This document shows, one piece after another, positions 24,131-35,667 of a stretch of 64,000 nucleotides of DNA. Both the position numbers and the translations under genes were made by a program. The number at the start of each line of letters is the position of its first letter. Within the stretch, counting starts at the first letter, position 1. Source of the stretch: Perognathus longimembris pacificus (taxonomy: Eukaryota > Chordata > Mammalia > Rodentia > Heteromyidae); NCBI RefSeq assembly GCF_023159225.1, contig NC_063171.1, positions 3,453,501 to 3,517,500 on the forward strand, in the 5' to 3' direction. A model generated the notes under the pieces. The model was given only the letters and a program-made list of their open reading frames with translations, was not told the origin of the DNA and searched no databases.

Positions 24131-24854
24131 TTTTTTATTTTTGAATTGTCATTTTTTTCTGTTTTCTGTTTTTATTTGTTTGTTTTATTGGGTTTTTTTC
24201 TTTTTGGTAATTTTTTTTGTGTGTTTGTGTGTTTGTTTTCCTGTATTTTTTCTTTGTTTCTCTTTTCACATTTTCTTTCTTTAAAAGTAATTTCCTTTGA
24301 CTAACACCTTTACTCTTTTCTGCAGACTCTCCATTGTCTATCATTTTAACCTCATTCTTTCTACTGATTCTACTCCTCTCCACCTTTCCACTTCACTGAA
24401 ACTAAACCAAAATCATCACCCCGCCCCCCCATTCATTTTACTGTATTCTCTTCACTACCCCTAACTTACCCTCCTAAATTTACTTCCAGGACCTCCAGAC
24501 TATATTGACCCCGGGTTATCAGATAGAGGGTATCCCTGCTCAATCTGCGTGATTGAACAAAGGGGCTCATAGAGAAATCCCACCAGTCCAAAAAGAACTT
24601 AAATAATAACGAAAATTGCTCACAGGGGTACAACAGTAAATAAGTAACTACAGAATAGAGGGTTAAGGGTTGGTTGTAATATTAAAATTGTATTCTTTGG
24701 GGACACCAAATCTGATTTTATACACAAAAAAAGAGAGGGAAGGTTTCTGTATATAATTGTGAACTTCTAAGAGTTGCACAACAGTGCTTGATAAGGTCTG
24801 CTTTGGGTCTTAAATGGTGCTCACAGATATTGTAGATTGCCATTCGTAGTCTAC

Positions 24855-25945
24855 ATGGGCAGAAGAAGCACAAGAAAGATGTCAAGCCAGGGAATCTCAT
24901 CTCCCATGCAAAACACGCAGGAAGCAGAGCAGTCAATAAAAGACCTAGAAGAGAACCCTCAAAATGCTCTACAAACTCTACTGATAAAAATGTTAAATGA
25001 AAAGTTTGAATCAATATATCAATCCATCCATAAAGTAATAGGGGATTTCATGGCCTGCACAAATAGAAAAATAAATGAACTTCAAGAGTCCAATGAAAAG
25101 ATAGCTATCCAGCTAAAAGATTTGAGAGACAGCACTCAGAACCAAATTAGTGAAGTAAAGAAGTCCATACAGGACCTAAGAGAATATTATAGCAAAGACT
25201 TGGAAACCATCAAGAAAGATCAGTCAGAAGGAAGAGAGATTCAAAATCAAGTAGCTAGCATACATTCCAGACTAGATGAAGCAGAGGATCAAATCTCAGG
25301 AACTGAAGATTCCCTAGAATCTATGGAGAAAGAACAAAAAACAATAAAAAACCAATCCAACTGGCAAAAAAGATCACTCCAGGAGCTCCAAGATACAATC
25401 AGGAAGCCCAATTTAAGGCTAATAGGTATCAAGGAAAACCTAGACAAAGAAGTCAATGGAATAGGCAACCTACTTAACAATATTAGCTGAGAACTTCCCA
25501 AATATCCAGAAGGATAGGCCTGTGCAGATACAAGAAGCATTTAGAACCTCAAACCAACCAGACCAGAATAGGACATCCCACCGAAAAATTGTGATCAAAA
25601 CAGGATCAATAGAGTCCAAGGAAAGAATCCTTAAAGCTGTTAGGGAGAAGAAAATAATCACATATAGAGGAAAACCAATCAGAATTACACTAGACATCTC
25701 AGCAGAGACCATGAAAGCAAGGAGGGCCTGGAATGAGGTATGGAAAACCCTCAATTAAAATAGCTATCAACCAAGATTACTGTACCCAGCTAAACTCTCA
25801 TTCATAGCTGAAGGTCTTCCACAGTAGGGAAACACTGAAATAATATATCGCCACCAAACCAGCTTTACAGAAAATCCTAAAAAATGCACTATACAGGGAA
25901 AATAATCAAGATCACAATAGAACCCTAAATAGAAATGAACCCTAA
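24855..25945 (+). pseudogene. L1-4 ORF1, one main frame break
   Basis: The start at 24855 (MGRRSTRKM) is preferred over the in-frame ATG at 24837 because it matches ORF1 of L1-1. Residues about 40-150 are Glu/Lys/Gln-rich with coiled-coil character. The RRM-like part (RKPNLRLIGIKENLDKEVNG) ends at a break at about 25490. The C-terminal domain (VIKTGSIESKERILKAVREK ... SAETMKARRAWNEV) is open again from 25522 to 25758, with a further stop. Its role would be as L1 RNA chaperone, but it cannot work as it stands. Confidence 0.85.
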
Positions 25946-26009
25946 ATAGAAAACCAGAATATTAGATCAAGAATTGGGAAGACACAGCTTTTAGCAAGAT
26001 AGCTATAAT

Positions 26010-28499
26010 GAAAGGAAAAATGATAATCTCTCAATCCTCTCAATATTAATGGAATTAATTCTCCAATTAAATGACATAGGCTCATAAGTTGGATCAAAAA
26101 CCAAGATCCATATTTCTGCTGCCTCCAAGAGACACGTCTATCCAGCAAAAGCAAACATCTTCTAAAAGTGAAAGGCTGGAATCAAATCTTCCAAGCAAAC
26201 GGCCCCCATAAGCAGGCTGGAGTTGCAATCCTAGTATCATACAAAATTGACATCAAATTAAAAACGGTAAGAAGAGACAAACAAGGTTACTACATACTAA
26301 TAAAGGGATCTCGCCTACAGGAGGATATAACCATCCTAAATATCTACACCAAATACAGGAACACCTAACTTCGTCAAACAAACACTACTGACTCTAAAAA
26401 GACTCATAGACCCAAACACATTGATAGTTGGAGACTGTAACGCTCCACTGTCACCTCTGGACACATCAACACACCAAAAACTGAGCAAAGAAACCACAGA
26501 ATTAACAACTGCATAGACCAACTAGACTTAACCAACATCTACAGAATATTCCATCCAGCAACAACAGAATACACATTCGTTTCGGCAGCACATGGAACAT
26601 TCTCCAAAATAGATCACATTTTAGGGCACAAAGAAAATCTGTACAAATTCAGAAATATTGAAATCACTCCCTGCATTCTCTCAGACCACAATGGAATAAA
26701 ATTAGAGCTCAACCCAAACAGCCACTACAGAAAATCCTACAATTCATGGAGACTAAACAACACACTGCTGAACCATCAGTGGGTCATTGAAGAAATTAGA
26801 ATAGAAATCCAAATGTTTATGGAATTAAACCAAGATGAGCACAAAAAATACCAGCTCTTTTGGGACTCAGAAAAGACAGTACTCAGAGGAAAATTTACGT
26901 CTCTGAATGCCCACATCAACAAACTGGAGAAACAGCAACTCAACAACTTAAGGAAGCACCTTAAGCTCCACAAAAGAGAACAACAAGCCAAACCCCAAGC
27001 GAATAGATGGAAGCAAATGATTAAAATCAAATCAGAAGTAAATGACTTAGAGTAAAAAACAAATCATCAAAAGAATCAACAAAATGAAGAGTTGGTTCTT
27101 TGAAAAAATTAACAAGATAGACAGACCCCTAGAAAATCTGACAGAAAATGAAGGCAGCACACCCAAATAAACAAGATCAGAAATGAAACAGGTAACATCC
27201 CCACAGAAACAACCAAAATTCAGAACACAATAAGGGGCTACTTTGCAAGCCTTTATGCCAACAAATTTGAGAACCTGGAAGAAATGGACAATTTCCTAGC
27301 AAAAATTGATATCCCCAAATTCAACCATGAAGATTTAAACCTTCTAAACAGACCCATATCCAGCATTGAAATAGAAACGGCAATAAGAGATCTCCCATCC
27401 AAGAAAAGCCCTGGTCCAGATGGATTCACAGCAGAATTCTACAAGGTCTTCAAAATAGAACTCACACTCTTCAATGAAATTGAAAGAGAAAGCTCACTAC
27501 CAAACACATTGTATGAACCCTCATCCCACAACCAGGCAGGGACTTATCATGGAAAGAGAAGTATAGACAGATTTTCCTGATGAACACTGATGCAAAAATT
27601 CTCAGCAAAATTCTGGCCAATTGAATTCAACAGGTCATCAAAAAAATCATACACCATGATCAAACTGGATTCATCCCAGGGATGCAAAGTTGGTTCAATA
27701 TACCCAAGTCAATTAATGTAATCCACCACATCAACCAGAGCAAGATAAAGAATCACATGGTTATATCCCTAGATGTGAAAAAGGCATTCGATAAAATCTA
27801 GCACCCATTTACAATAAAAGCCCTGGAAAAACTGGGATTCCAGGGAACATTCCTGAATATAATAAAGGCAGTCTATGACAAGACAACAGCAAGCATAATT
27901 CTAAATGGTGAAAAACTAAAGCCATTCCCTTTAAAATCAGGAGCAAGACAGGAATGTCCACTCTCTCCTCTCCTCTTCAACATGATACTAGAATTCCTAG
28001 CCAGAGCAATTAGGCAAGAAGAAAACATAAAGGGGATCCAAATAGGAAAAGGTGAAGTTAAACTTTCTCTCTTCACAGATGACATGACCCTATACCTAAA
28101 GAACCCCATAGACTCTGCTCCCAAGCTACTAGAGCTGATCCAAAACTTTGGCAAAGTAGCAGGATATAAAATAAACCCTCAAAAATCAATGGCATTTCTA
28201 TATGCTAATGACCCCGAGACAGGGGCTGAAATCAGGAAAGCAACTCGTTTTGCAATAGCCTCAAAAAACAAAATACTTAGGAATAACCTCAACCAAAGAA
28301 GTGAAAGACCTCTATGCTGAGAACTTTAAAACCATGAAAAAGGAAATTAAGGCAGAAGTAAGGAAATGGGAAAACCTCCCATGCTCCTGGATTGGGAGGA
28401 TTAATATAGTCAAAATGGCGATATATATATAATATATAATATAGTCAAAAGGCTATCTACAAATTCAATGCCATACCCATTAATATCCCAACACCATTT
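26010..28499 (+). pseudogene. L1-4 ORF2, broken and 3'-truncated
   Basis: Endonuclease pieces (QETRLSSKSKHLLKVKGWNQ region, 26120-26360) are followed by linker pieces (26813-27055, 27284-27580) and RT. The RT signature reads FTDD instead of FADD (about 28073-28084). The C-terminal domain is missing from 28499. Multiple stops. Confidence 0.85.
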
Positions 28500-28554
28500 T
28501 TTTTCTTTTAAAAAGTTGGCAGTTTCTTTTTACTTTCTATTGGTTCTCTTTCAA
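28500..28554. other. Short junction of unknown origin between L1-4 and L1-5
   Basis: About 55 T-rich bases match neither L1. They may be filler or tail sequence from the L1-5 insertion. Confidence 0.4.
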
Positions 28555-29013
28555 ATTTTATTTATTTATTAATTGAACACAAATTTTTTGACAAGGTGTT
28601 GTGCAAAAAGGGTACAGTTACATAGTAGGGCAGTGTGTACATTTCTTGTGATATCTTACGCCCTGTTTTTCTTTCCCTTCCCTAGGTCAGGTAGACATAT
28701 ATACAATACCCAATGTACTGAGAACATATACAATAGCCACGTGGCCTACGCCCAAGAAAATTCGCCTAGGGCTTTAAATATAATGTCGACATTAGACAAT
28801 ATGTCGACAGTAGTCTTATATGAACGTACATACATAGCTTTTGAGCTATTGGAATCTCCTGAGAGGTCAATTTTTGACCTTTATATCTTGAGTAATTGTT
28901 TGGTTTTAGTTACATACTGTTGGGTCGCTGCCCCAATCCTGTGGGGAATACTATTTGACAAGCAGTTTTTGGTTTCACATACTTGGTCTCTACTGTCTCT
29001 CCGTCTCCCTTTG

Positions 29014-32000
29014 TTAACAGTCATATATTAGGCTGATCATGCCCCTTTGTTTTCTGTGTTCTAGGCTTGTCTCGCTCAACATTATTTGTTCGAGTTCTGA
29101 CCATTTCCCTGCAAATAACAATATTTCACCATTCCTAAACACTATGTAGTATTCCATTGTGTATAAGTACCATATTTTTTGGATCCATTCGTCTGTGGAG
29201 GGGCATCTGGGTTGTTTCCATATTTTGGCTATTGTGAATTGTGCTGCAATAAACATGGAAGTACAAATGTCTTTTTGATATCTTGGGACTTGCTGTTTAG
29301 GATAGATGCCTAGGAGTGGTGTGGCTGGGTCATAGGGTAGGTCTATATTGAGCTTTTTGAGAAACCTCCATACTGTTCTCCAAAGTGGTTGTACTAATTT
29401 GCACTCCCACCAACAATGGAGAAGGGTTCCTCTTTCCCCGCACCCCCTCCAGAATTTGTTGTTGCCTGAGTTCAGAGTATAAGCCATTCTAACTGGGGTC
29501 AGGTGGTATCTCAGGGTTGTTTTTATTTGCATTTCCTTTACTACCAGGGATGTTGACCATTTCCTCATGTGTTTCTTTGCCATTTTTATATCTTCTCTTG
29601 TGAAGTCTCTCTTTAGCTCCTTTGCCCATTTCCTAATAGGTTTATGGGGCTTGGAGGGGCTTAGTTTTTTGAGTTCTCTGTAGATGACAGATATCAGGCC
29701 TTTGTCTGTTGCTGTGCTCATAAAGATCCTTTCCCATGTCGTTGGCTGTCTTTCTATTTTGGTGGCTATGTCCTTAGCTGTGCAGAAACGTTTTAATTTG
29801 TAGTAGTCCCATTTGTCGAGTCTCTCCCCTATTTGTTGTGCCCCTGGGACTATATTCAGGAAGTTCCTTGCTGTGCCTATAAGTTCTAGCGTCTTTCCTA
29901 CTCTGTCCTTCAGTAGTTTCAAGGATTCAGGTCTGATATTGAGGTCCTTGATCCATTTTGAGTTGATCTTGGTGCATGGTGATAGGCGTGGGTCTACTTT
30001 GAGTTTTCTGCATATGGCTGCCCAGTTCTCCCAGCACCAGTAGCTGAAGAGGCTACGTTTATTCCATTGTATGTCTTTAGCTCCTTTGTCGAATATCAGT
30101 TGGCTGTAAGAATGAGGTTTTATTTCTGGGTCTTCAATTCTAATCCATTGGTCTTCCGATCTGTTTTTATACCAATACCATGGTGTTTTTGTTATGATGG
30201 CCTTGTAGTAGAGCTTGTAGTCTAGTATTGTGATACCTCCTGCACTGCTTTTTTTGCCTAGATTTGCTTTGGCTATTCTAGGTTTTTTGCTGTTCCATAT
30301 GAATTTATGGATTGGTTTCTCTATTGCAGTGGAGAATGTGGCTGGGGTTTTGATAGGTATTGCATTGAATTTGTATATCAATTTGGGCAATATGGCCATT
30401 TTCACTATATTGATTCTGCCTACCCAGGAGCATGGGGGGTCTTTTCATCTCCTTGTGTCTTCTTTGATTTCCCTTATTAGATTTTTATACTTTTCTTTAA
30501 ATAGGTCCGTCACGTCCTTGGTTAAGTTGATCCCTAGGTACTTTATTCTTTTTTTAGCTACTGTAAATGGAATTGTTTCCATAATTTCCTTTTCTGTTTG
30601 TATATTGCTGGTGTACAGAAAAGCTGCTGACTTTTGTGGATTGATTTTGTATCCTGCTACTTTGCCAAATTGGTTTATTAGGTGTAGGAGTTTGCGTACT
30701 GAGTTTTTTGGGTCCTTCAGATATAAGATCATGTCGTCTGCGAATAGGGATAACTTGATTTCTTCCTTGCCGATGTGGATCCCTTTGATGTCCTCCTCTT
30801 GCCTTATTGCTATGGCTAGGGATTCCAGCACTATGTTGAAAAGAAGTGGGGAGAGTGGTCATCCTTGTCTTGTTCCTGAGTTTAGGGGGAATGATTTAAA
30901 TTTCTCTCCATTTAATATATTAGTAATTGGTCTGTTGTATATGGCTTTTATTGTTTTGAGGAAAGTTCCATCTATTCCTGTTCTCTCCAAAGCTTTTAAT
31001 AAGTATGGATGTTGTATTTTGTCAAAGGCTTTTTGGGCATTGACTGAGATAACAATGTAATTCTTAATTTTAGATCTGTTTATGTGGTGAATTATGTTGA
31101 TTGATTTACGGATGTTGAACCATCCTTGTGACTGTGGGATGAAGCCTACTTGGTCATGATGTATGATTTTCTTGATCAGTTTCTGGATCCTGTTAGATAA
31201 TATTTTATTGAGGAGCTTTGCGTCTGTTTTCATTAGTGATATTGGTCTGTAGTTGTCTTTTTTGTTGGGTCTTTGCCTGGTTTGGGAATGAGTATTATAT
31301 TAGCTTTGTAGAATGAGTTTGGGATTTCTCCCTCAGTTTCTATTTCGCAGAAGAGTTTGAGGAGTATTAGTATTAGCTCATCACTAAAGGTTTTGTAGAA
31401 TTCGTTGGTGAATCCATCTGGGCCTGGGCTTTTCTTTGTTGGGAGGTTCTTGATTACTTCTTGTATCTCACTGTAAGTTATTGGTTTATTTAGTTGATTT
31501 ATTTCTTCTTGGTTCAGTTTGGGCAGTTTGTACTTCTCTAAGAATTGATCCATTTCTGTAAAATTATTGTTTTTTGATGAGTAGAGGTTTTGGAAATAGC
31601 TCCTGATGATGATGATTGTTTGAATATTGTGTGTACTTGTTGTAATTTTTCTGGTGGAGTCCTTGATTTTACGTATATGAGTCTCTTCTCTTCTTTTTTT
31701 TGTAAGTCTTGCGTGGGGTCTGTCAATTTTATTTATTTTCTCGAAGAACCAGCTTTTAGTCTTATTTATTTGTTGAATGGTCTTTCTATTTTCAATCAGA
31801 TTTATCTCTTCTTTAATCTTTGTGATCTCTCCCCTCCTAGTCGTTTTAGATTCTGTCATTTCTTGTTTCTCCAGTTGTTTTAGTTTCATCGTGAGGTTAT
31901 TCACCTGCTCTGCTTCCATTCTTTTAATGTGAGTGCTGAAGGCAATGATCTTGCCCCTCAGTACTGCCTTAGCTGTGTCCCATAGGTTTCTTTGTGATGT

Positions 32001-32807
32001 GTTTTCATTGTCATTGTGGCTTATGAATTCGTTGATTTCATCTTTAATTTGGTCTGTGGCCCAATTTTGGATAGCAGTATGGGGTTTCGCCTCCAAGAAT
32101 GTGTATAGCCTCTGTGGTATCCTTTGTTGTTGAGGGTTACCTTTAATCCACTGTGATCAGATATAATACATGGGATGATTTCAATACTTTTGTATTTGCT
32201 GAGGTTCTTTGTGTGGGCTATGACGTGGTCTATTTTGGAATGTGATCCATGGGCTGCTGAAAAGATGGTGTATTGGGTCTCTGTAGGGTGGAAGATTCTG
32301 TATAGGTCTGTCAGATCCATTTGGGATATGGTGTTACTTAGGTCCTCAGCTCCCTTGCTAATCCTCTGGGTGTTGAATCTGTCTCTTGGAGAGAGTGGGG
32401 TATTATGGTCACCCACTATGATTGCGTCTATCTTATTCTGTAATTCTGTGAGAATTTGCTTGACATATGTAGGGCCTCTTTTGCTCAGTGAGTATACATT
32501 TATCACCGTGATGTCTTGATTGTCCTTCTTTGTCTTTTTGAGTTGATTTTAATGAAAAGTCCAGCTTGTCTGAGATCAGGATGGCTACACCTGCCGTTTT
32601 GGTAGGTGCATTTGCTTGGTAGATCTTGCTCCATCCTTTCATTCGGAGCCTGTTTTTGTCTCTTGCTGTAAGGTGGGTCTCTTGTAGGCAGCAGATGTCA
32701 ACTTTTTGTTTGCGGATCAATCCTGCCAGTCTGCTCCTCTTTATCGGACAGTTTAAAGCATTTATCTTTAAAGAGATCAAGGATAAGGGTGTTTTTTCTC
32801 CTTCCAT
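29014..32807 (-). pseudogene. L1-5 ORF2, about 1264 codons, five or so breaks
   Basis: The start at 32807 (MEGEKTPLSL) comes just before the endonuclease strand; upstream frame to 32924 is the ORF1-ORF2 spacer. The endonuclease has QETHLTARDK. The RT signature FADD (in [12 protein letters not shown]) is intact at about 30745-30756. The Cys/His knuckle [14 protein letters not shown] is near 29400-29450, and the protein ends ISLIYDC at 29014. Breaks lie around 32433-32506, 32021-32096, 31233, 30831-30859 and 30405-30445. The last 463 codons are one open frame. Confidence 0.9.
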
Positions 32808-32939
32808 TTTCTTGTTGGGCTGTTTTTTCCTCTTTGTTTTTTTGTTGTCTTTAGTGAGCTGTTCTTTCTGTTGGACTTTGGCTATTGTAGTTTCTTTCTG
32901 ATTCTGTCTGTGTATCTTGTACAATCTCTGTTGGGTGGG

Positions 32940-33978
32940 GCTGCCCTATTAGAATTCGCTGTAGGGCTGGTTTTTCATTCACATACTCCTTTATCTCCTC
33001 TTTGGTGTGGAAAATCTGGTTTTCCCTTCAAATGTGAACTCCAATTTCACTGGATATTTGATCCGAGGTTGCATATTGTTAGCCTGAAGTACTTGGATGG
33101 GGTTCTTCCACTCACTTCGTGCTTGGTAAGTTTGTGTGGATAAGTCAGCTGTTATTCAAATCCTCTTCCCATTGTAGAAAATTTCTTTCTTTGCTTTGGC
33201 TGAATTCAGAATTTGCTCTTTAATCTTGAGGTCTGATGTCTTGAATATTATGTGTCTTGTGGTGGCTTTTCTGGGGTCTGGCCTGCCAGGTATCCTATAG
33301 GCTTTGGTTACCTGGATGGGGTCCCCTGTGAGATTGGGGAAGTTTTCTGCAATAACTTTATTGAGAACATTTTTAAGCCCTCTGCTCTGGTATTCGGCTC
33401 CTTATTCTATTCCAATTATGCGCAGATTATATCTCTTGTCTTTGTCCATTAGTTCCTGGATTAATCTGCCCTGAAGCTTCACCGTTTCTTTGAGTGTGGT
33501 CATTTTCTGGTTGTTGTCGGCTGCTTCATCGTCCAGGCGAGAGATTCTGGATTCCATATGGTCCACTTTTTGTGTTATGGTTTCAACTGCGGAGTTTATG
33601 GATGTCAGAGAGCTATTTATGGTTGTCAGATCAGCTCTGATCGTGGAATTTTCTTCCTTTAAAGAGTTGTATTTTAAATCTATTTTTTTCATTCATTTCA
33701 ATTCTCAGGATGTTAAGATTTTCTTTAAAGGAGGCTTGCATTGTATCCATTTTTGCTTCCATTTCTTTCTTCTCTCCCTGGGTGGCCTTCAAGATTTCTG
33801 CTCTAAACTCCTGGAATTGTTTTCTGATCTCATTTCTGATGCTTTCCATCATTCCTGTTAACATGGCCTCATTTGTTTTTTTATTCTCCATCTCCTCTTC
33901 AGTCGTGCTGCTTTTTGGAGCTGGCGAGTTGGCTTGCCCTTTGATGAACTGTGTTATGTTTCTTTGTGATTTGCGCAT
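32940..33978 (-). pseudogene. L1-5 ORF1, broken
   Basis: It starts at M (MRKSQRNITQF) at 33978. The N-terminal half is highly charged with heptad-like spacing, followed by a second coiled-coil piece (33402-33692, ending LRIIGIE at the RRM start). The two pieces overlap in different frames near 33631-33692, a frameshift. The C-terminal domain (about 33400-32940) has no long open frame. Confidence 0.8.
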
Positions 33979-34032
33979 CTGGAGATCTGTGGATAGCTTC
34001 TCAGTTTTGGTGTGTAGCTCTGCCCTCCCGCC

Positions 34033-34205
34033 TGTGTAGGCGCGTCTACCAGAGCAGGTGCTGCCGCTGTGGCCCCGCCCACCTGTGCAGGGTACGCCTA
34101 CCAGAGCGGGTGCTGTCGCTGGGGGCCCCACCCACCTGTGCGCTGTGCACCTGCTACAACAGGCTCTGGCTCTGTGGCCCCGTCCACTTTAGCGGGGTAC
34201 GCCTC
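34033..34205 (-). repeat. Three short tandem units in L1-5 5' UTR
   Basis: Units of about 50-65 bases each contain a variant of ccagagc(a/g)ggtgctg followed by gtggccccgcccacct. They begin near 34033, 34085 and 34138, and the third is more diverged. Tandem promoter monomers are known at mouse and rat L1 5' ends; these are much shorter. The repeated ccccgccc and ccaccc cores resemble GC-box motifs. The function is inferred. Confidence 0.7.
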
Positions 34206-34621
34206 CCAATGCGAGCCCAGGGTTGTTGGGTAGTGTTTGTGCCCTCCTGCGAGTCCGTTGGGGGGGCAGTATGTGTGGGGCCCAGTGGGATCGACTGTCC
34301 GGGTGTGGGTTAGCACCCTCAGACCTCGCCTCCACTGCAAGGGGGATACTTGATCAGTCCCAGGTGTCCCTGCTGTGCTGGTATTGCCCACCAGTGCCTG
34401 TGATTTTAGTTGTAAGAGTCCACAAGGTCCAGGTGCCTCGGGTGGGGCTTGCACTGCCGGCCATTCCCTGGCCCCTGTTGGGAAGGGGGCAAGGCTGATT
34501 CGGCCAGATCTGGATCCTGTGTGGCCTTGGGGTTGCTCCAACCTTCCCCTCCTAAACTGACTTCCCAGCACCTGATGGGAGCTTCCCACCTGGGTTCTTT
34601 GTTCCCTCGGGGTGGGGAGGG

Positions 34622-35662
34622 AACAACATTGAGATTCCACCTCACCGCAGTAAAAATGTCATTTATCAAGAAAACTGACAATAACAAATGTTGGAGGGGA
34701 TGCGGCCAAAAGGGAACCCTATTTATTTGTTGGTGGGAATGTAAACTGGTTCAGCCACTCTGGAAAGGGGTATTGAGATTCCATAGAAGGCTAAACATAG
34801 AGTTCCCCTGTGACCCAGAAGCCCCACTTTTGGGCATCTACCCAAAAGACCACAAACAAGAACACACTAAAGCTACCAGAACAACCATGTTTATCACAGC
34901 ATAATTTGTCATAGCTAACACAGCACAATTTGTCATAGCTAAAATATGGAACCAACCCAGATGCCCCTCAGTAGATAAATGGATCAGGAAAATGTGGTAC
35001 ATATACACAATAGAATTTTATGCCTCTGTCAGAAAGAATGGCATTGCCCCATTTGTAAGGAAATGGAAGAACCTGGAAAAAATTATGCTAAGTGATGTGA
35101 GCCAGACCCAAAGAAACATGGACTCTATGGTTTCCCTCATAGGGAATAATTAGCACAGGTTTAGGCTAGTCACAGCAGAGGATCACAAGAGCCTAATAGC
35201 TATGCCCCTATGAATGCATAAGATACTAAGTGAAATGAACTCCATGTTATGGAAACGAGTGTTATCTCACTGTTGTAATTACTTTCAACATGCCCTGTGA
35301 AACCATAGCTTCTTTTGTTGATGATCTTCTTGTATCCCTTTCTGTGGTTGTACTCACGCTATCACTGTATGTCATCTGAATACACTGGATACTGTATATA
35401 CTGGTATTAGAACTGGGGAAGTGAAAGGGAATATCAAAATCGAGAGACAAAGGATAAAAAGACAAAAGGATAAAAAGGATAAAAAGCAATATTTGCAAAA
35501 ACATTTGGTGTAAACCAACTGAACAACTCATGGTGGGAGAGGAAAAAGGAGAGTAGGGGGATGAGGGAGGAGGTAACAGTACAAGAAATGTACCCAAGGT
35601 CTAACATATGAAACTGTAACCTCTCTGTACCTCAATTTGTCTATAAAATAAAACCTTTAAAA
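34622..35662 (+). mobile_element. L1 3' end, plus strand (ORF2 C-terminus and 3' UTR)
   Basis: The open frame from about 34630 encodes TTLRFHL... with the Cys/His knuckle (CGQKGTLFICWWEC, where the His is replaced) and GIYPKDHKQEHTKA. It is followed by the 3' UTR with G-rich tract (35530-35575) and an A-rich end near 35645-35662. It is the L1-1 / L1-4 lineage. It may be the displaced end of L1-4 or a separate 5'-truncated insertion. Confidence 0.85.
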
Positions 35663-35667
35663 GAGAG

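Larger units (their letters stand above)
22733..28499 (+). mobile_element. L1 (L1-4), plus strand, 5' end present, 3' part missing
   Basis: It begins with cttccgggaagatggcagtg, an L1 5' start motif. A GC-rich 5' UTR (22733-23940), an A/T-rich stretch, ORF1 (from 24855) and ORF2 (from about 26010) follow. The sequence stops inside ORF2 at about 28499, shortly after a small (AT)n run at 28421-28443. It is the same lineage as L1-1. It is broken in both frames. Confidence 0.88.
28555..34621 (-). mobile_element. Near full-length L1 of a second lineage (L1-5)
   Basis: About 6.07 kb on the minus strand: a GC-rich 5' UTR with short tandem units (34621-33979), ORF1 (33978 to about 32940), ORF2 (32807-29014) and a short 3' UTR (29013-28555). 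Its proteins differ markedly from L1-1, L1-4 and others (for example NALNCPIKRSRLAGLIRKQK against NGLNSPIKRHRLISWIKNQD in the endonuclease). No TSD could be identified. Both frames are broken. Confidence 0.9.

Noticed and set aside
28573..29031. 152-codon plus-strand frame
   Set aside because: It is antisense to the L1-5 3' UTR; a similar frame appears at 24027-24284 over another copy of the same UTR.
29014..30405. 463-codon open frame as a host gene
   Set aside because: ORF2 C-terminus of L1-5; continuous with the RT and endonuclease pieces to its right.
34098..34640. 180-codon minus-strand frame and overlapping plus-strand frames
   Set aside because: They lie in the GC-rich 5' UTR of L1-5 on both strands at once and show no domain.
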